Positions 1 through 14,100 of a stretch of 64,000 nucleotides of DNA are shown here, in pieces (the first letter of the stretch is position 1; each line of letters begins with the position of its first letter). The DNA is from Branchiostoma floridae (lineage: Eukaryota; Chordata; Leptocardii; Amphioxiformes; Branchiostomatidae), in assembly GCF_000003815.2 (NCBI RefSeq), contig NC_049982.1:20277245-20341244 (forward strand), given 5' to 3'. The translations under genes and the position numbers were made by a program. The notes beneath the pieces were generated by a model. That model was given only the letters and a program-made list of their open reading frames with translations, was not told the DNA's origin and did no database searches.

Positions 1-1576
1 AAGCAAAGTATGACTTAATTCAAGTTTTGTTATTGGAAAATTTACAAAGATTGAAAGTTAGTTCTACTTTGAGACTACAATCAGTAGGATAGTCCTGACT
101 TGTAACAGGTTGTCACATTTATCTGTCAGTGTTGTATAAGTGTGTTGGTATCATGGTCATGTAATGGTTAGGGTGTTTAGCCTAGAACCCAGAGGTCCAG
201 AGTTTGAATGCCCTAACCAATGTTGTACGCTTGGGAAAGGCACTTACACCATTTTCCTCACTCTGCCTTAGGTCTAAAGTGAGCAGCTTACATGAGTTGA
301 GGAGGTAAAAGGTGGTACAATGTACCATGCAACTGCTTAGGATAGTCTGTCGGTGTGGACGATGACGTCATTGTGGATAACTGTGAATTAATTAGCCCTG
401 TGCAAAAAGTACAGTAGCTGAAAGCCTTCTGCCAGATTTTATTAGATTGATAGCATGTCTTGAGATCAAACCATGGATAGTGAGTGTGAGTGAGTGTCTG
501 GAGATGATGGTTTTATTCATTGACCAGTAATGGCCAAACATTTCTATATGGCTCCATTATTGATACATACATATGATTGTCAAATAGTCTGAAATTGGTG
601 AAAATGTATTTTCCTAAGCTTTAAAGTAGTAGATTTATAAGTGAAAAGTAACGTGATAGGCAAGCAAACAATGAGTGGTACACAAACATTTAAAGATGCA
701 TGGAGATGGACTCAAAGTCAAACTTCTATTTTCCACTTTCTTCTTTGTCCCAGTGAGGTCTCAAATGTCAATAATTTTTTTGTTACATGATAAATTGATA
801 GATTACTTAGACTGAGCTTTAAAGCAGACCTACAATAGGACGAAGCCCCAGACTACAGATTAGTGTGATGACTCAATGTGCCCGTTTATAACTTAACAGA
901 TGAGAGGGGCTTTAGGTCCAAGTAATGTAATTGGAAATGTTTAGTCTGTTACTTCTGTAAGTCAAGCATGTTAGTTATAAAGGGTGCATGTATGCTGTGC
1001 ATGTGCACGGAAAGCTTTTCTGACTTCAAGTTGGTACTTTGCAGATTGCTTGATAAGGAGGCTAACAAAATATGACATTAAGATTTGAATTCACCCAAGA
1101 TTTTGCTCAAATTTTGCATGCTACATTTTATTAGCAGTTGTATACATTATTACACATACCAAGGACGCTGATATAACGTCCTTGCACATACAGTAGACCT
1201 TGAAGTTGTGTTGTTACACTCAAAGCTATCGGAGCTATTGGAAAACATATGACTTTTCTCGGACAATGCATTATTGAAACATCAAATGTTTTTGTATTAA
1301 CTATTTACCTCAACTTGTATTTTTGTCATTGAACATTTTGTAATATTGGATACAGAATATACGTCAGGTATCATTGAGCTGTCCCACAGAAGCTGATGTG
1401 TTATACCAAAGGGTGGTTATACTGGCCATACAGATACAGATACAGAACATATCATTTTTCTCTGTGCTGCTGAACATGTCTGTATGATCTCTTGGCAGAC
1501 AGAGTGCAGGGTCCATATCAAATTGCCATAAATGTAAAATCTGAAGGTTTCCTTACATAATGACTCTTTTTTCCAG
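1..1576. other. non-coding DNA upstream of first visible PLCE1 exon
   Basis: No open frame here has splice sites or a recognisable domain. The stretch is AT-rich and ends in a pyrimidine-rich splice acceptor at 1566-1576, so it is most likely intron, or leader plus intron, of the PLC epsilon gene. The only element I can support is the tRNA-derived SINE at 150-345. A short inverted pair around GGACG/CGTCC occurs near 1160-1190. Confidence 0.6.
150..345 (+). mobile_element. tRNA-derived SINE remnant
   Basis: The sequence has a box-A-like stretch (ATGGTTAGGGTG, about 166-177) and a box-B-like stretch (GAGTTTGAATGCC, about 201-213). A tail containing TTGGGAAAGGCACTTACACC (from about 232) and TTTCCTCACTC follows. 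Box A, box B and a conserved body is the layout of metazoan tRNA-derived SINEs, and a related copy sits at 52930-53072 in the opposite orientation. The ends are approximate and no target duplication was found. It is a fossil rather than a functional tRNA, because the acceptor arms do not pair. Confidence 0.6.
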
Positions 1577-2110
1577 GGTAGCATGGCAAGATGTCTGGAG
1601 AGAAGACCTCACTTCAGAGTGGTGGAGGAGAGGCAGGTCTCCCCACGCACCACCATCCGCGTTCGTACCGGCTGTATCGACAATCACATCGACAGGTCCA
1701 GTTCCGACAGCGAGGAACATCATTCCGACTGTGGCAAAAACCTCAACGGAGACGTCATGTTGCAAACCCGCCGGCATAGCGACACGAGTGGGGTGCGCAT
1801 AATTTCATCGGATAAGCGAATGCGACGGTTAGTTCGGCGTTTCAGAAAAAGTGGGCAGGACATAAAGAAACCAGTTTACACAAAGTTGCGGACTTTCGAG
1901 ACTTACTCAGACGGACACTTTGGGGAGACCGTTGCAGAGGATACGTGTGATGGGTGCAGGAGGGAGAGGAGAGCCCACCTGAATGTCATCCATCAGGAGC
2001 TGCAGAGACGATGGAACGACAGGAAACAGTTTGTTCTACAGAAGTCTTGTAGAGGCAGGAAAGTGTTGGCAGGGTTTGCAGAACTCTCCAGGCTGTTTCC
2101 CACATTAAAG
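1577..2110 (+). CDS. PLCE1: PLCE1 exon 1 of window: N-terminal region
   Basis: The exon lies between acceptor TTTTTTCCAG and donor GTGGGT and is open in frame for 178 codons. Residues around [18 protein letters not shown], followed by a SDGHFGE motif, match the vertebrate PLC epsilon segment that precedes the CDC25 domain (LVRRF, KKSVYT, SGHIG in human, from memory). Before that it is rich in Ser, Asp and His, with no recognised domain. The ATG at 1583 is the first in frame, only two codons after the acceptor, so this may be the first coding exon behind a non-coding leader, or an internal exon. Confidence 0.85.
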
Positions 2111-5100
2111 GTGGGTGCAGTTAGGCCTTTTTGTGATCTTGTGCCATTTCTCTTTATAGCTATCACAGATCAATATACATGACATTCTTCAACTTAGAGG
2201 AATAATTTGGACTTTTTAATTAGGTCAGAAAACTACACGTGAATGTAACATTCATACTATTATATAGGTCACACTCACGCACAGATTGATGGAGCTAACA
2301 ACATTAGAACCATCTGTCACTACCCAATTGTGTGATGCCGTGTATCCAGGTGCTTCTCAAGTATCTAAAGTAATACTGCAAATGTTTCAATGGCACTTAT
2401 GATTAGAAACATCATGTTTACCTTTTATCAAACTCTATTAGTAAGAAGAAATGAAATTGTGCCTGCCATGTGCCAGATGTCATGTTCCCAGCACTGTTGA
2501 CCTGTACTGTAAAATGACAGAGATTATGCGTTGTTATGAAATGTGATTGCATTCATACAGATTCACATCCAGATTTTTGTGATGCCAATTGAATTGACAT
2601 ACAGATACTTGGCCCAGAGCTTCGTGATTTGGAGCATCTGAGTGTGACAATTGGCATTGATTCACCAGGTCGATTCACAGGAAAGAGGACTGTTGTGACG
2701 GGTCTGCCTAAACACCACAAACGACCACAAACAACCACAAACGACCACAAATGACTCTAATATGCAGTGTATATGGGGCAAAGACCTTGTGTATGCTCTG
2801 GAGACATTGTTTATACATTTATAAATTTAAAAAAACGCAGCAAGTCCTATGTATTCACCAGTCATTTCGAGTTAGTCCGGTTTCAAGATTAAAGCAATTC
2901 TTGGCCAACATGTTGGATCGTGCTTGCTTGAATTTGAGATCATTTGAGGCTGAAAAACACTTAGTATACAAATTTTAGAAGTTGACAATGATAGAATTGC
3001 AGAATGCTATAATCTATAAACCAAAACAGCTCCCATAGTTTTATCGTCCTGTCGTCTGGTGGCCAAGAATTGCGTCAATCTTGAAACCAGCGGACTAACT
3101 CAAAATAACTCGTGAATACTTAGGAATTGTTGCGTTTTTTAAATTCATAAATGTATAAACATTGTCCCCAGTGCGTCATACAAGGTCGTTGCCCAATATA
3201 CACTGCTTATTAGAGTCGTCTCTGGTCGTTTGTGGTTGTTTGTGGTCGTTTGTGGTGTTTAGTCAGACCGTGACGTGACATGTTCATCTGTCTGTCTGAT
3301 GAGGCCTTTCTTTGGTCATAACTGGTGTATGTAATCAAGCACTCACCCATGAATGGTTCATGAATACAGATTAGGCCAGTCTGAGATAAATTTGCAGTTG
3401 CTGTGTGGGTATAGACTAACAGGTGTGACTGTGTAACCATATATCCACTGTAATAAGATAGGTATTTGATTGCATGTTAAATGAAAATCACAGGATTAAT
3501 TAGTATTTAAGGACAGAAGGAAAAGCAACATCATTCAGTGATGAATAAATCAAGCAGTTTCAGGAAATACAAGCTTGACTGGTAATTGTAGGTTGATGAT
3601 GATCATAATTATGCCACCATGATCATAATCATTCTAATTTAGTAACATCTATTGGCATAATACCGCCAGGTTTACTGCAATTTCTCAAGCAATACTAATT
3701 TGGCAAATGATCAACGCATCATTTTCTGCAGTTACATGTTGCTGTTACAGCTTACCTTTGCCGCTTCTTTTGTGTATCTTCTTTTGTCTCTCTTGTCCTG
3801 CTAAAAACATAATATCGTAATTGGAACACACCGCGGAATTGCAAGGAGAACGGGTGGTTGGAGGGGGCTTCAATAATACCGCCAGGACGAAACACGACAC
3901 AATTAACTGCTGCTATGTACCTTTATACATCCTCTGTTGTTCCTTCCTTTCCTGTTAGTAATTGCACAAAACAAAAACCTGCATGACCATACAAAAAGTC
4001 ATGAGAAAATGGACGCATACTGAATTTTCATGTAATTTTGGTCCGTCACAATTACACCAGCTCAGGCGTAAAACTTTACTGCTACCGTAGAAATAAAAAT
4101 GGCGGGAAAATGGCTGCGTACGTTCAAGTTTGCCCATTCAGCCGTAGATCCGGGCTTTTAAGCAACAGTTCGTCACACTTTTACACAAATTGTAGGTCAC
4201 CGACAGAAATTTAAGATTGTTGTTGAATCATGCTCGTCTTGTGCCATGAGCACGTGTGATTATTATCTACAAATCTGGTGATGAACGTGACAGTATGTCC
4301 TTCCCACAACGAGCTCGCCTGCCCCGAAAAGGAACTGAAAACTTTTGGCCGTGTTGTCTTTGAATGCATCGTTATTGAAGCCTTTTTAAGAATTTGTTGA
4401 AAACTTGGATGCCTGAAGTGTGCAAACCTAGGAAATAACTGTAGATGCACCAGTAGATCTCCTTAAATTCATCGCTGATTTATTTGGCGGTATTATGATT
4501 AGTGGCGGTATTATGATAATGGATGTTATAACCACCATCTCACACACCAGGAATGCACCTATCGCTGTGTGAAGCACCACTCCCATGTGGCTGATGAAGT
4601 CATCCATCAAAGGCCATGTTCAGTGTACTTTTACTTTCATGTCTCAGTCTGAGTTTCTGGCGTGTTTCTCTCTTGTGTAGTAGGTACTTTGGTCCGATGA
4701 TTTGATAGATGACTTGATTGACCTTTCACTGCACTCTAAAGGCCAAACTGTTTATCGGACCATTATTTCCTTCTCAAAGAAGTTTGTATTTATGTATGTA
4801 TGTATGTATGTATGTATGTTTGTTTGTGGTTTAGTAGCACAACTCAAAAAGTCCCAGATGCAATTGTCTAATTTTTTATATGGGTAGGTCGTTTAAGGCC
4901 ACACCAATTTAATTTCTTGGTTCACGGATTCGCTCGCTCCTATTTTTTGGAGAAAAAAAATAATAATAAAAATTACCACTCAGCAAATTTTCACCATTAA
5001 TGAAACCATTCACCAGCTTTCTGGTGTAGCAAATTGGCCTTTATATTATAAGCTCCTTAAAGTGTGGGTACAGGTGCTGTTACTGTACAATAATAGTGTT

Positions 5101-8100
5101 TTTGTACTTTTCTCCAACCTGAAAACTTTTTTGATGTTTTGGATTAGCCGTTACCTTTACCCCAACCATTTTACAATTTTTATTTTTATTTTTATTTCGC
5201 CCTCTCGCTCCATATTTTTTATGAAAAAATCCGTGAACCAAGAAATTAAATTGGTGTGGCCTAATAAGACCTTATTTTGGGCCACCGAGCAGCTTGTTAA
5301 ACTTAAAGTACTGCTGCAGAACTTGCAGTTTTGATATCTTTTGTTATGGTCATGATTTTCAAGTAACAAGTAGCTCTTTGGGCAAAGTGTGGTGTTGGTT
5401 TGGGTCCCATATCATTTTTTTTTTAATCATATCATTTAAAGCTGGTTTTGTTTGAGAATTTGAAAGAGAATACTGGTAACATTTAGCTCAAGAAGGGGTT
5501 AACAGTCAGTGTTTTCATCTTGCTAAATTTTAAATTTTGTACGAGATAGATTGATGTGGCCTCAATTATGGCTTCCTAACTGCAGAATGATATTAACAGT
5601 AGTGCTGAATCATAGTTTCCTTTTTGTACCATGTTAAGAGGTTAAAACAGCTGTGTGCATACATGCTAGAAGTTAAGTACTGGACAATTGAATCAGTCTA
5701 AAAAAATTCTCCTGTAAATGTTGCATGATGATAATACTTATCAATGTTTCTATTGCATACCACAGGATGTCCATTTACCCTCTCCAGACAGCCCACCCAG
5801 CCCAGCTATCTGCCTCAGATTGTTGCCATGGCAACGACAGACCCACTCCGTCCGTTGTTGCTGCTATGGCTGCATGTCTCTGAGTGGGGTGGAGCGAGGC
5901 TGTTGGTTCCTAGGTGCTCTGTCCTGCCCAGAGTTTGAAGAGAAGTACCCAACTCTCTGGGAGGCCATGTACAACCTGGGGTGGAAGGCAACGCTTCCAC
6001 ACTACAGCAGTAAGGGACATTTATTCTCAGCTTCCATACTTCAATGTAGATGTTTTATGTTTACTTCTGTAGGGAAAGATAACATTGAGTTTTAGTTTGA
6101 AAATTCTTTCCCGAGGGCTAATTGCAACGTGAAACACATAATAGAAAAAGTCTACACTCGGATAACAGGATAAGCAGGATAACAATGGTGACAAATTGGA
6201 CAAGTGACTATTCTAATAAGAACTGCTACAAAATGCAATGTATGTTTTTGAATTTGATTTCCTTTTGGGAAGCAGTGGAAGATGAAACGTCCCATTTTTT
6301 CCTGTAATGATTTTGGTTTTAAGGAAGATACCAGGGTTGTAGTTTCCTTGGTAAACATTTGGAACTGCATCTGATTCACTTGTTTCTGTTTCTTCACTTA
6401 TACAATCATCAGCATCAGATCAATTTCAACTTAATGTTAAAGGAATCGATTAGAAATTCGGCATCGTTTTAACTGAAACCTTTTGACCCTTTCAAAGATA
6501 AAAGTAGCCATTATGTACTCAAGAAATTAAGAATACAATGTAGCCTCAGTCTTTTGCTACACGCTGATTATCGAATAGCTTGCCTTCATGTGTACAGATG
6601 CTATCCAGATGTTTGTACATGTAATATATCGCACTTTGTAAATTTGCAGCTGTTCTACAGTGCTCATGGTAGCAGACCTCAGGAATTCAGTTCAATGATG
6701 GATGTTTGAATTCCCTGTTTTCCTTTTTTCCTTGTGGAAGGTCCTAAAACTAGTTCTGTAAATTTTGCACACAGTGCCAGAAGGTATACAGGAGGATGAG
6801 GACCTCTCCAGCAGGCTGGACCAGTTCCAGGATGTTCTCCACTTCCCCGAAGAGGCGGCACTGATCCTGACACAGACAGAGCTCCGACTGTTCGCATCAG
6901 TCCCACCAGGGGAGTATCTACAACACCTGTGTACCAGCCTTAACAGGGAAGGAGCTCCGGAAGAGAAACATGGAGCTTCTGTACAAGACTTGATTGCACA
7001 CTTCTACCAGGTAAGAGTTTCTTTCAACTCAGTGACATGTGATACTATAGCTGGAGACAGCCCTGCACTGCCGTGGATCAAGTTTTAAAAAGATAGATAT
7101 TATTAACATGTTCTTTTTTGGTATAGAAAGCCTAACTTTGTAATTTAAAAGCAAAAACCTGTACCTAGCTAACTCTAAGTTACCATAGGAATAACAAAAA
7201 CGTTGATGATAAACGTGGGTTATATGACATGTATAATGTATGCTGCGGTTGCACATACTGGAGAAGAAACATGGTTATTAGATATATGTCCCGGTATATC
7301 CTGCTAAGTATTCTGTCCCATGTTTCAGGTGTCCAGCTGGATGTCCCATCTGGTGATGAGTGGTAAGACTCTGGAGGAACAGCGTGCAACCCTGTCCTAC
7401 CTGGTGTGTGTAGCTGTGACCTGCTGGAACATCGGCAACTACAATGCTGTGGTGGAGATCCTCACAGGCATCAGGTGGGTCTACTCCACATCATATGATG
7501 AATCTAGTTTTAGCTTTAAAACATTTAGGAATTCAGATGAGTAGAAATATTTGTTGCTGCAATGCAGAATTATCACAACAAGATTTGATTCACTAGACGT
7601 AGCTGTTTGACAGTAAAACATGACGACATTCCTGTCCTCAGATGTGAGCAGCTGAAGCCCCTCCTGGACAGCATCCCCAAGTCGGACCTGCTGCCCCTGC
7701 GGATGTTGGAGGTGGCCCGCTGTTCCTCCACGGTCCACAAGCGCCTGGCCGCCCAGCCAGACTGCAGGATTGTGCCATTCTTTGCAGCCTTCCTGCAGGA
7801 TCTGCAGGCGGAACTGATGGAGGGCTGCAGCATGGTTGTACTGCAGCAGGACTGCAGCATCGACAATCTGGTGAGCGCTGTTTGAGTGCTCCAGGTCATT
7901 TTGTGGACACCTTTAGTCTGGTCATGGTTATTTGTTAGGAGAGATATCTACTAGTATATGATATAAACAACTTGCAAAGTTCTTGTGACCCTTTTTTTAC
8001 TGAGTTACATTGTCTACCCTCTCCCGCCAATTGTTAGAAGGAATAGGAAGGAAATGAAGTACATTTGTATTGCCAGATAGAAAAAAGAAAATGATTCTGT

Positions 8101-11100
8101 TAACAAAAACCCATTTTTCTTCACACTTTGCAGGTCATCTGTGATTACCTTGGACAGAACCATTTTCTCAGGAGGGTGGGAGCCAATGGGTTGATGGACT
8201 TCCCCAAGACATCAGCAGTGCATAACATCCTGCAGAACATAGACAGGTGTCAGGATAGGAACCCACTTACTGACTTACCGACGCTAGCACGACAAGACAT
8301 TAGGTAGGACTTGAATACTTGAATTCTCAGATAAGCAGTGGTGGCTGTACCATGCCATCTAGCAGTACTTAGCTGTACTGCAATTGCACAGGGAGTCTGC
8401 AACATGAAGTGAAGTCTTTTTCATACATTTTTCCTGCCTAATCCTTTATGTGCCTAGATTTGTTGTATTAACAGCTGGTCTCAACATGCAGTTCTGTATA
8501 ACCATGAGAGAGGCAGGCTATTTCACATGGTCTGTAGAATGCTAATAAATGATGATCCCATGTCTCATGATGTTGTGCTTCCTAAACTACTGTTCCATTG
8601 TATAACTACCATTTGTGATGTAGCTTGTTTGTGTTAGAAAATGTTTTGTCACACCATTTTTTGTTGCAATATTATCATGTCCCCAGTTATTATTGCATTC
8701 TAGTGTGTGCATGAATGCTGCATTGTGAATACATGTGAATAGCTCTTAATTGTTAATCTGGCTCAAAGTCTACCTTCAATGTCACAAGCAGCCCTATAGC
8801 TCAGCATATGTATATGTGTATAACCTATTCCATTCATACATGTAATATATTGTATTGAAGTGCCCATTAACATGATTTATAATCTTTATACATGTATTGC
8901 TCTCACTGTAATCAATGTCAGTGCTTATGTGAGAATTTGAAATTTCTGGTTGTCATCATGTTATTGACATGTACTTCTTGCACATTGTACGTCCTTGTTG
9001 GCCTTAAGTTTGATATTGTTGCTCCAGTACATGTGTACTATGTGTACAGTCTGTTGTGGCAACTACCTTAAGCTGTCTGTTAGGCTGCACCTTGATTGAG
9101 CTATTAGAGTAAATGGAAAGAAAGAACAGATAAAATGACTGGCTTAGTTTATGTATTTTAAGCACGATCATAAAATACAAAATGAATGAACTGCCATTTT
9201 GTACTGCCTTGGGCAACTACCAGTATTGTTTTTCTGTTTTACGTACTTTTCTTGATGGGAGTCCAAGGATCAACAAAACTGTTCTCATCTGCATTTAATT
9301 TTCATAGTTTTCAATCTCCCTTGTGTTTGCAGACTACGCTTGGGAGCTGGGGAAGAGTTTGTGCTGAGGGAAGAGGATGGCTCGTCCAAGGGGAACCCAG
9401 GGGTGGTGCTCCTCTCCCCCACCCAGGGGAGGCTGGACTTCCCCACCCTCCAGTTCATGCACAATGGAGCCACCATTGTGACCTTCACAGACGACCCCTC
9501 CAAGTCACATGTCAGCTTCCTCTCACTACTGAGGTACATGAACTATTGTATGTGTAGGACATGTGTATCAAAAAATGTACATCAGTCATCATGAGTTCTT
9601 TCTCTTCTCAATCACTGTCTGCTATATTTCTCCACTCCAGTGCAGTGCACAAGATCCTTCTTGTACAGCAAGCATTACTTTAACTTTACTTAGTATAAGG
9701 ATGCTTTTTATTCTGACAGAAATCCCAATAGTAGGATATTGATATGAAAATTTCTCCCTCAGGTGCAATAGTAAGTTAGTGTGGACCAAGCGTGGGAACA
9801 GCGAGGGGCCAAACCTACATTCCATTTACGTGTTTGCTGCACACTCGTACGACAGCGCAGATGAAGGCTTCCTAGACTTGTTTTGCATAAAGGATGTTGT
9901 GATGGGAAGAAAGTGTGCAGACCTTGGCAGTATTATGAAGCGGCACTCGCTGTCAGACATCAGCCATGAGCAGAACTGCATCTCCATCATGTATGGGACA
10001 TCACTGGCAGAGAACAGGTAACAAAACAAGTCCTTTACAATGTTTCAATTAACAAGTCTTAAAATAAGTTAAATTTAGAAATGTTTGATTCACAACAGGT
10101 TTGTATGAATTGGGGACATTTTGATGAAAGTACATTTGAATCTTGACCATTTAGGTAAAATTTAGTAGAAATTATTGTAAACTCTTCTTTGCAAGCATCA
10201 TATATTTTCAGTTTTTTGTTTCTTCATAGTTTACATTGGATTGTAGATCAATAGTTTTCCCCTAACAGGATTTTCAGTTTTTTGTTTCTTCATAGTTTAC
10301 ATTGGATTGTAGATCAATAGTTTTCCCCTAACAGGATACCGAGAATAGTGTTTCAAGTTTCAATGAGTTTTTGACATGCCAGCTTGTACATCTACATGTA
10401 TTTGCAGATGGAAGCATTTCATCGCCCCAGCTAGCGTGGCAGCCATCTGGTTCTCTGGGCTGAAGAAGCTTCTGCACATCGCTGGGCAGCAGAGGAGGCA
10501 GGTGGACCAGAGGCTCCACTGGTTACAGAGACAGTACCTCAGTGTGTACTACGAGGATGAAAAGTGTAAGGTAGGGCACTGACCAATCATTCATCTTCCT
10601 TGCAGTACAGTTTGCAAAGCACAGGGGGAGTAAATGCACTTAACTGTATAGTTTCCATTACAGTTTCTATGCAATGTGTTAGATATCATCATCTCTGTCC
10701 ATGGTGCTGAACAGTTATCGGGTGCAGCCAGACAGTACGTGTGTGCTACAAGTATGATTGTGTAGTCTGTTGTGGTGACTACCTTAAGCTGCCTGACATG
10801 CTTTTTGATGCATCCTAAGAAATTATAGAGAACTTTTCATCCTGACACAATAGAGTACTGTCAAAACTAGTCTAGAAGATCACTTAGGAATTTGAAGAAT
10901 CCAACAAAATCTGGTCTATATGTACAAGTGGTCACAATAAATTCAATCGGAACTTTATTTAAGAGACCACCAAAAAGTCAATTTGGCTAGGTGATTCTTA
11001 TGTAGAAGTGGTGCCTTGTACAGTTTCAGCTGTATCCTTTACCTTCATCTTTATCAACCTTTTTTGATTGACGTTGACTTTTGTAGCCAAGGGCAAATCA

Positions 11101-14100
11101 TGAGGCAAAAATCAAAAGTTACAGTTACAAACTTTAAGTTACTTTTTATTGTGGAACAGGGTCCAACACCAGCTGATGCTATAGCCTTGTTTGGAGGGAG
11201 ACAATGGAACGTTGGGACACCCGGGATTCCAGTAGTGAAATCACGGGAAAAATCCCCGTATAATACCACGCGGGAAGGTTCGCCTTTCCGACGGACCTCC
11301 AGCCTCAATCTGAGTCGACACCGAGCACGATCTCCCAAGCGCAAAGTTCATCTTACCACAATCAAGGATCACAGCGAGCAAAGTCCTGTACGGACGGAGG
11401 TGTACAACGGGAACACTACTCCAGTGGGTGCTGGATCCACCCTAGACCCTGGGAAGTCCCCTTCCCCCGCACACAGCCCCCGCCAGCTGTCCAAGAGCTG
11501 GTATGGAAGGGAGAAGCTGAAAAAGGTGGGGTTTATTGGTGGTTCATAACTTCTGCCAAATTTTAGTTCTAAAAAGATTCTGTGTTTTTGACACTACTTG
11601 ATTGATATTGTGTTCTAAACTTCTTTTTTTTTGCATCCACTATACAATTAGTAATATCTGTAGGCAAACTAGCGGTTTGCACATTCTTTAATAGTCAATA
11701 ATATTTGGATGAATATTTTAATGAATACAAAATGTATATCCCATTGCAGAAGGACTCCTCTTCCTCTGACAGCCTGAAGTACCTACATGCCACCCACCTG
11801 AGTTATGTAGAGTTTGTGGAGCTCTTCAAGTCCTTCAGCATCAGACTCAGGAAGGATCTCAAGGAGGTAACAAAGACTGGGAAATAAGAGTTTTATTTTA
11901 CACAACCAGTTATTCTCACCTGCTGACATTTCGATGTCTGTCAGACATCTTCCTCAGAGCTTCTAACTGCAGTTCTGCTTCTCGCCGCTATGCATGTATG
12001 TAGCCAATGTAGGAGGCACTTTTGCGGCAAGAACACGGACCACACTTCCAGGAACAACTGTGTCATTGAAGGGGGGGGCAAGGTAATAGATTAATATTGG
12101 ACAACAGACGCATCCAGTGGATTAAAGAAGCAGTCTGGATAAGGAAGTCAACCTAAGTGATAAACCGGGACGAGGGGGGTACAAACTCAGCCAAGTTTGG
12201 GATAGTGTTCTCACCGCCAAAAGCGCCGCGTACATCGGCTACATATAGCGGCCAGAAGCAGAACTCATGATGCAAAATTTAACATCCTCAACAAAGTCTT
12301 GACAGTTCTTCCCCTTGCCCCCCGCCATGTCAGGTGTTTGACAAGTATGCAGTGCCTTGTAAGGGTCGTGAGTTGAGGAGACTGGCCTACCACATGGGCT
12401 GTGTGACTGCAGGCAAGGAGACAGCAGACAGGGGACCATGTGAGAATTATTCTTTCTTTGTGTTTGTGATTTCTTCACTTGTGACTGCCAGATTAACCAC
12501 ATCTCATAAATGTAATTTGTTTTCATTCAGTCCTATTTTTCAGTTTGCCCATGCAAAGGTTTATGATAGTGTAGTTGCCCAATTGTTGGACGGTCCAAGT
12601 ATGAGTGACTGGCGATATGTTATCACAGGTAGCATCACCAGAAACACCAGTCAGAGTAAGTCAGACAGCCGTATGAAGCCCATCGTGGATGCCATCGCCG
12701 TGGGCAGCGTCGTTACAAACAGCGCCAGCGTGGAGAGCTCCCTGGACATGGCGATCGGAGTTGGGGAGCTGAACGACTTCCTGGTGAATGAACAGGGCCA
12801 GTATCTGACGTACCAGCAGGTGGAGGCAATCATAGAGGTGAGATGAGATAATTGTTAACAAATTCATGGAAACATTTGACTATGCTCAAACTTCTTTAAG
12901 GCAACACTTGTGATGGTTACAACTGTTTCTACTCACCACTTTCTGGTGTGATGATGCTTAAATCATTCATTAATGAAATTGGAAAATGAGCAGGGACAAG
13001 GGAACCCGATGATCAATTTCTTAGATTTATTGACCAATAAAACAGCAGGATTTTAAAACAAACTTTCCTGTCTTCTTATCATGATTTTAAACTTTCATTT
13101 CTTGGTACTCTCTGACTGTTACAGAGACATGAGCCAAGTGCACCCCTGAGGAAGGAGGGCTGCTTGTCATTTGAAGGGTTTGCCAGGTTTCTGATGGACG
13201 AGACCAACAATGCTTTCTGCAGAAGTACAATCAGAGAAGAGGTAAGAGGGGAAATTTCAATTTTTTTTTTAATTGACATATACTGTACAACTAAAAGATT
13301 TGGGATTTCCAAGATTTAACAATGTATGAAAGTATTCTTTAGCTACCTATTCTTGAACCAATTTAAACATTATATCCTTAAACAGGTTCTGATAGAAGCA
13401 TAGTTCTGTTTGGTGTCCTGATAACTGCAGATGATTAAAAAGATGTTCCTTTTTCCAGGACATGGACCAGACCCTGTCTCATTACTACATTGCCAGCTCA
13501 CACAACAGCTACCTGACAGGCCATCAGCTCCGGGGGGAGTCCTCAGTAGAGCTGTATAGAGAGGTGAGGATCCTTCAGTTGTGTGGATATGTAAACTAGT
13601 TAGCAACTTATCTGTGAAAGACATAGTTGTTGAACATCGTTCTTAGCTGGAATACCTTTAGTACTTGTTCCTCCTGATGGTTTCAGGTCTGTGTGCATTG
13701 ATCCCTTTAGGATAGAATCTTTGTACAGTTAGTTATTATGCTTTAATGTTGTGTTGTAGATTCTCATTTTCGTACGTACCAGTCTCTGAATACAATATTG
13801 ACTTGCCTTTCGAAACGTTTGAAAGTCATGAAATTGTCAAATTGTGTACAAAATTGTTTAAAGATTCTCTGGAATGTTTGCCCTATAGTCTATGTAAGAC
13901 GAACTCTGCTGTCTTGGGCTGTAACTGGTCCTTCCACACCTAGGTCTAGGAGGCTGGCTGGATGTTGGGCGGGCTGCTATAAGAGGGATTCAATTATGTT
14001 TTTTTGCCCTACAACTCCGTGATTCTACCCATCCAGGTGTTGCTGACGGGATGTAGATGTGTGGAGCTGGACTGTTGGGATGGTGAGGATGGCAACCCCA

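Noticed and set aside
12544-12628. Continuous coding from 12334 through 12846 without an intron
   Set aside because: Although open, the middle is Phe/Ser/Leu-rich with no similarity to PLC epsilon and contains a strong donor and acceptor.
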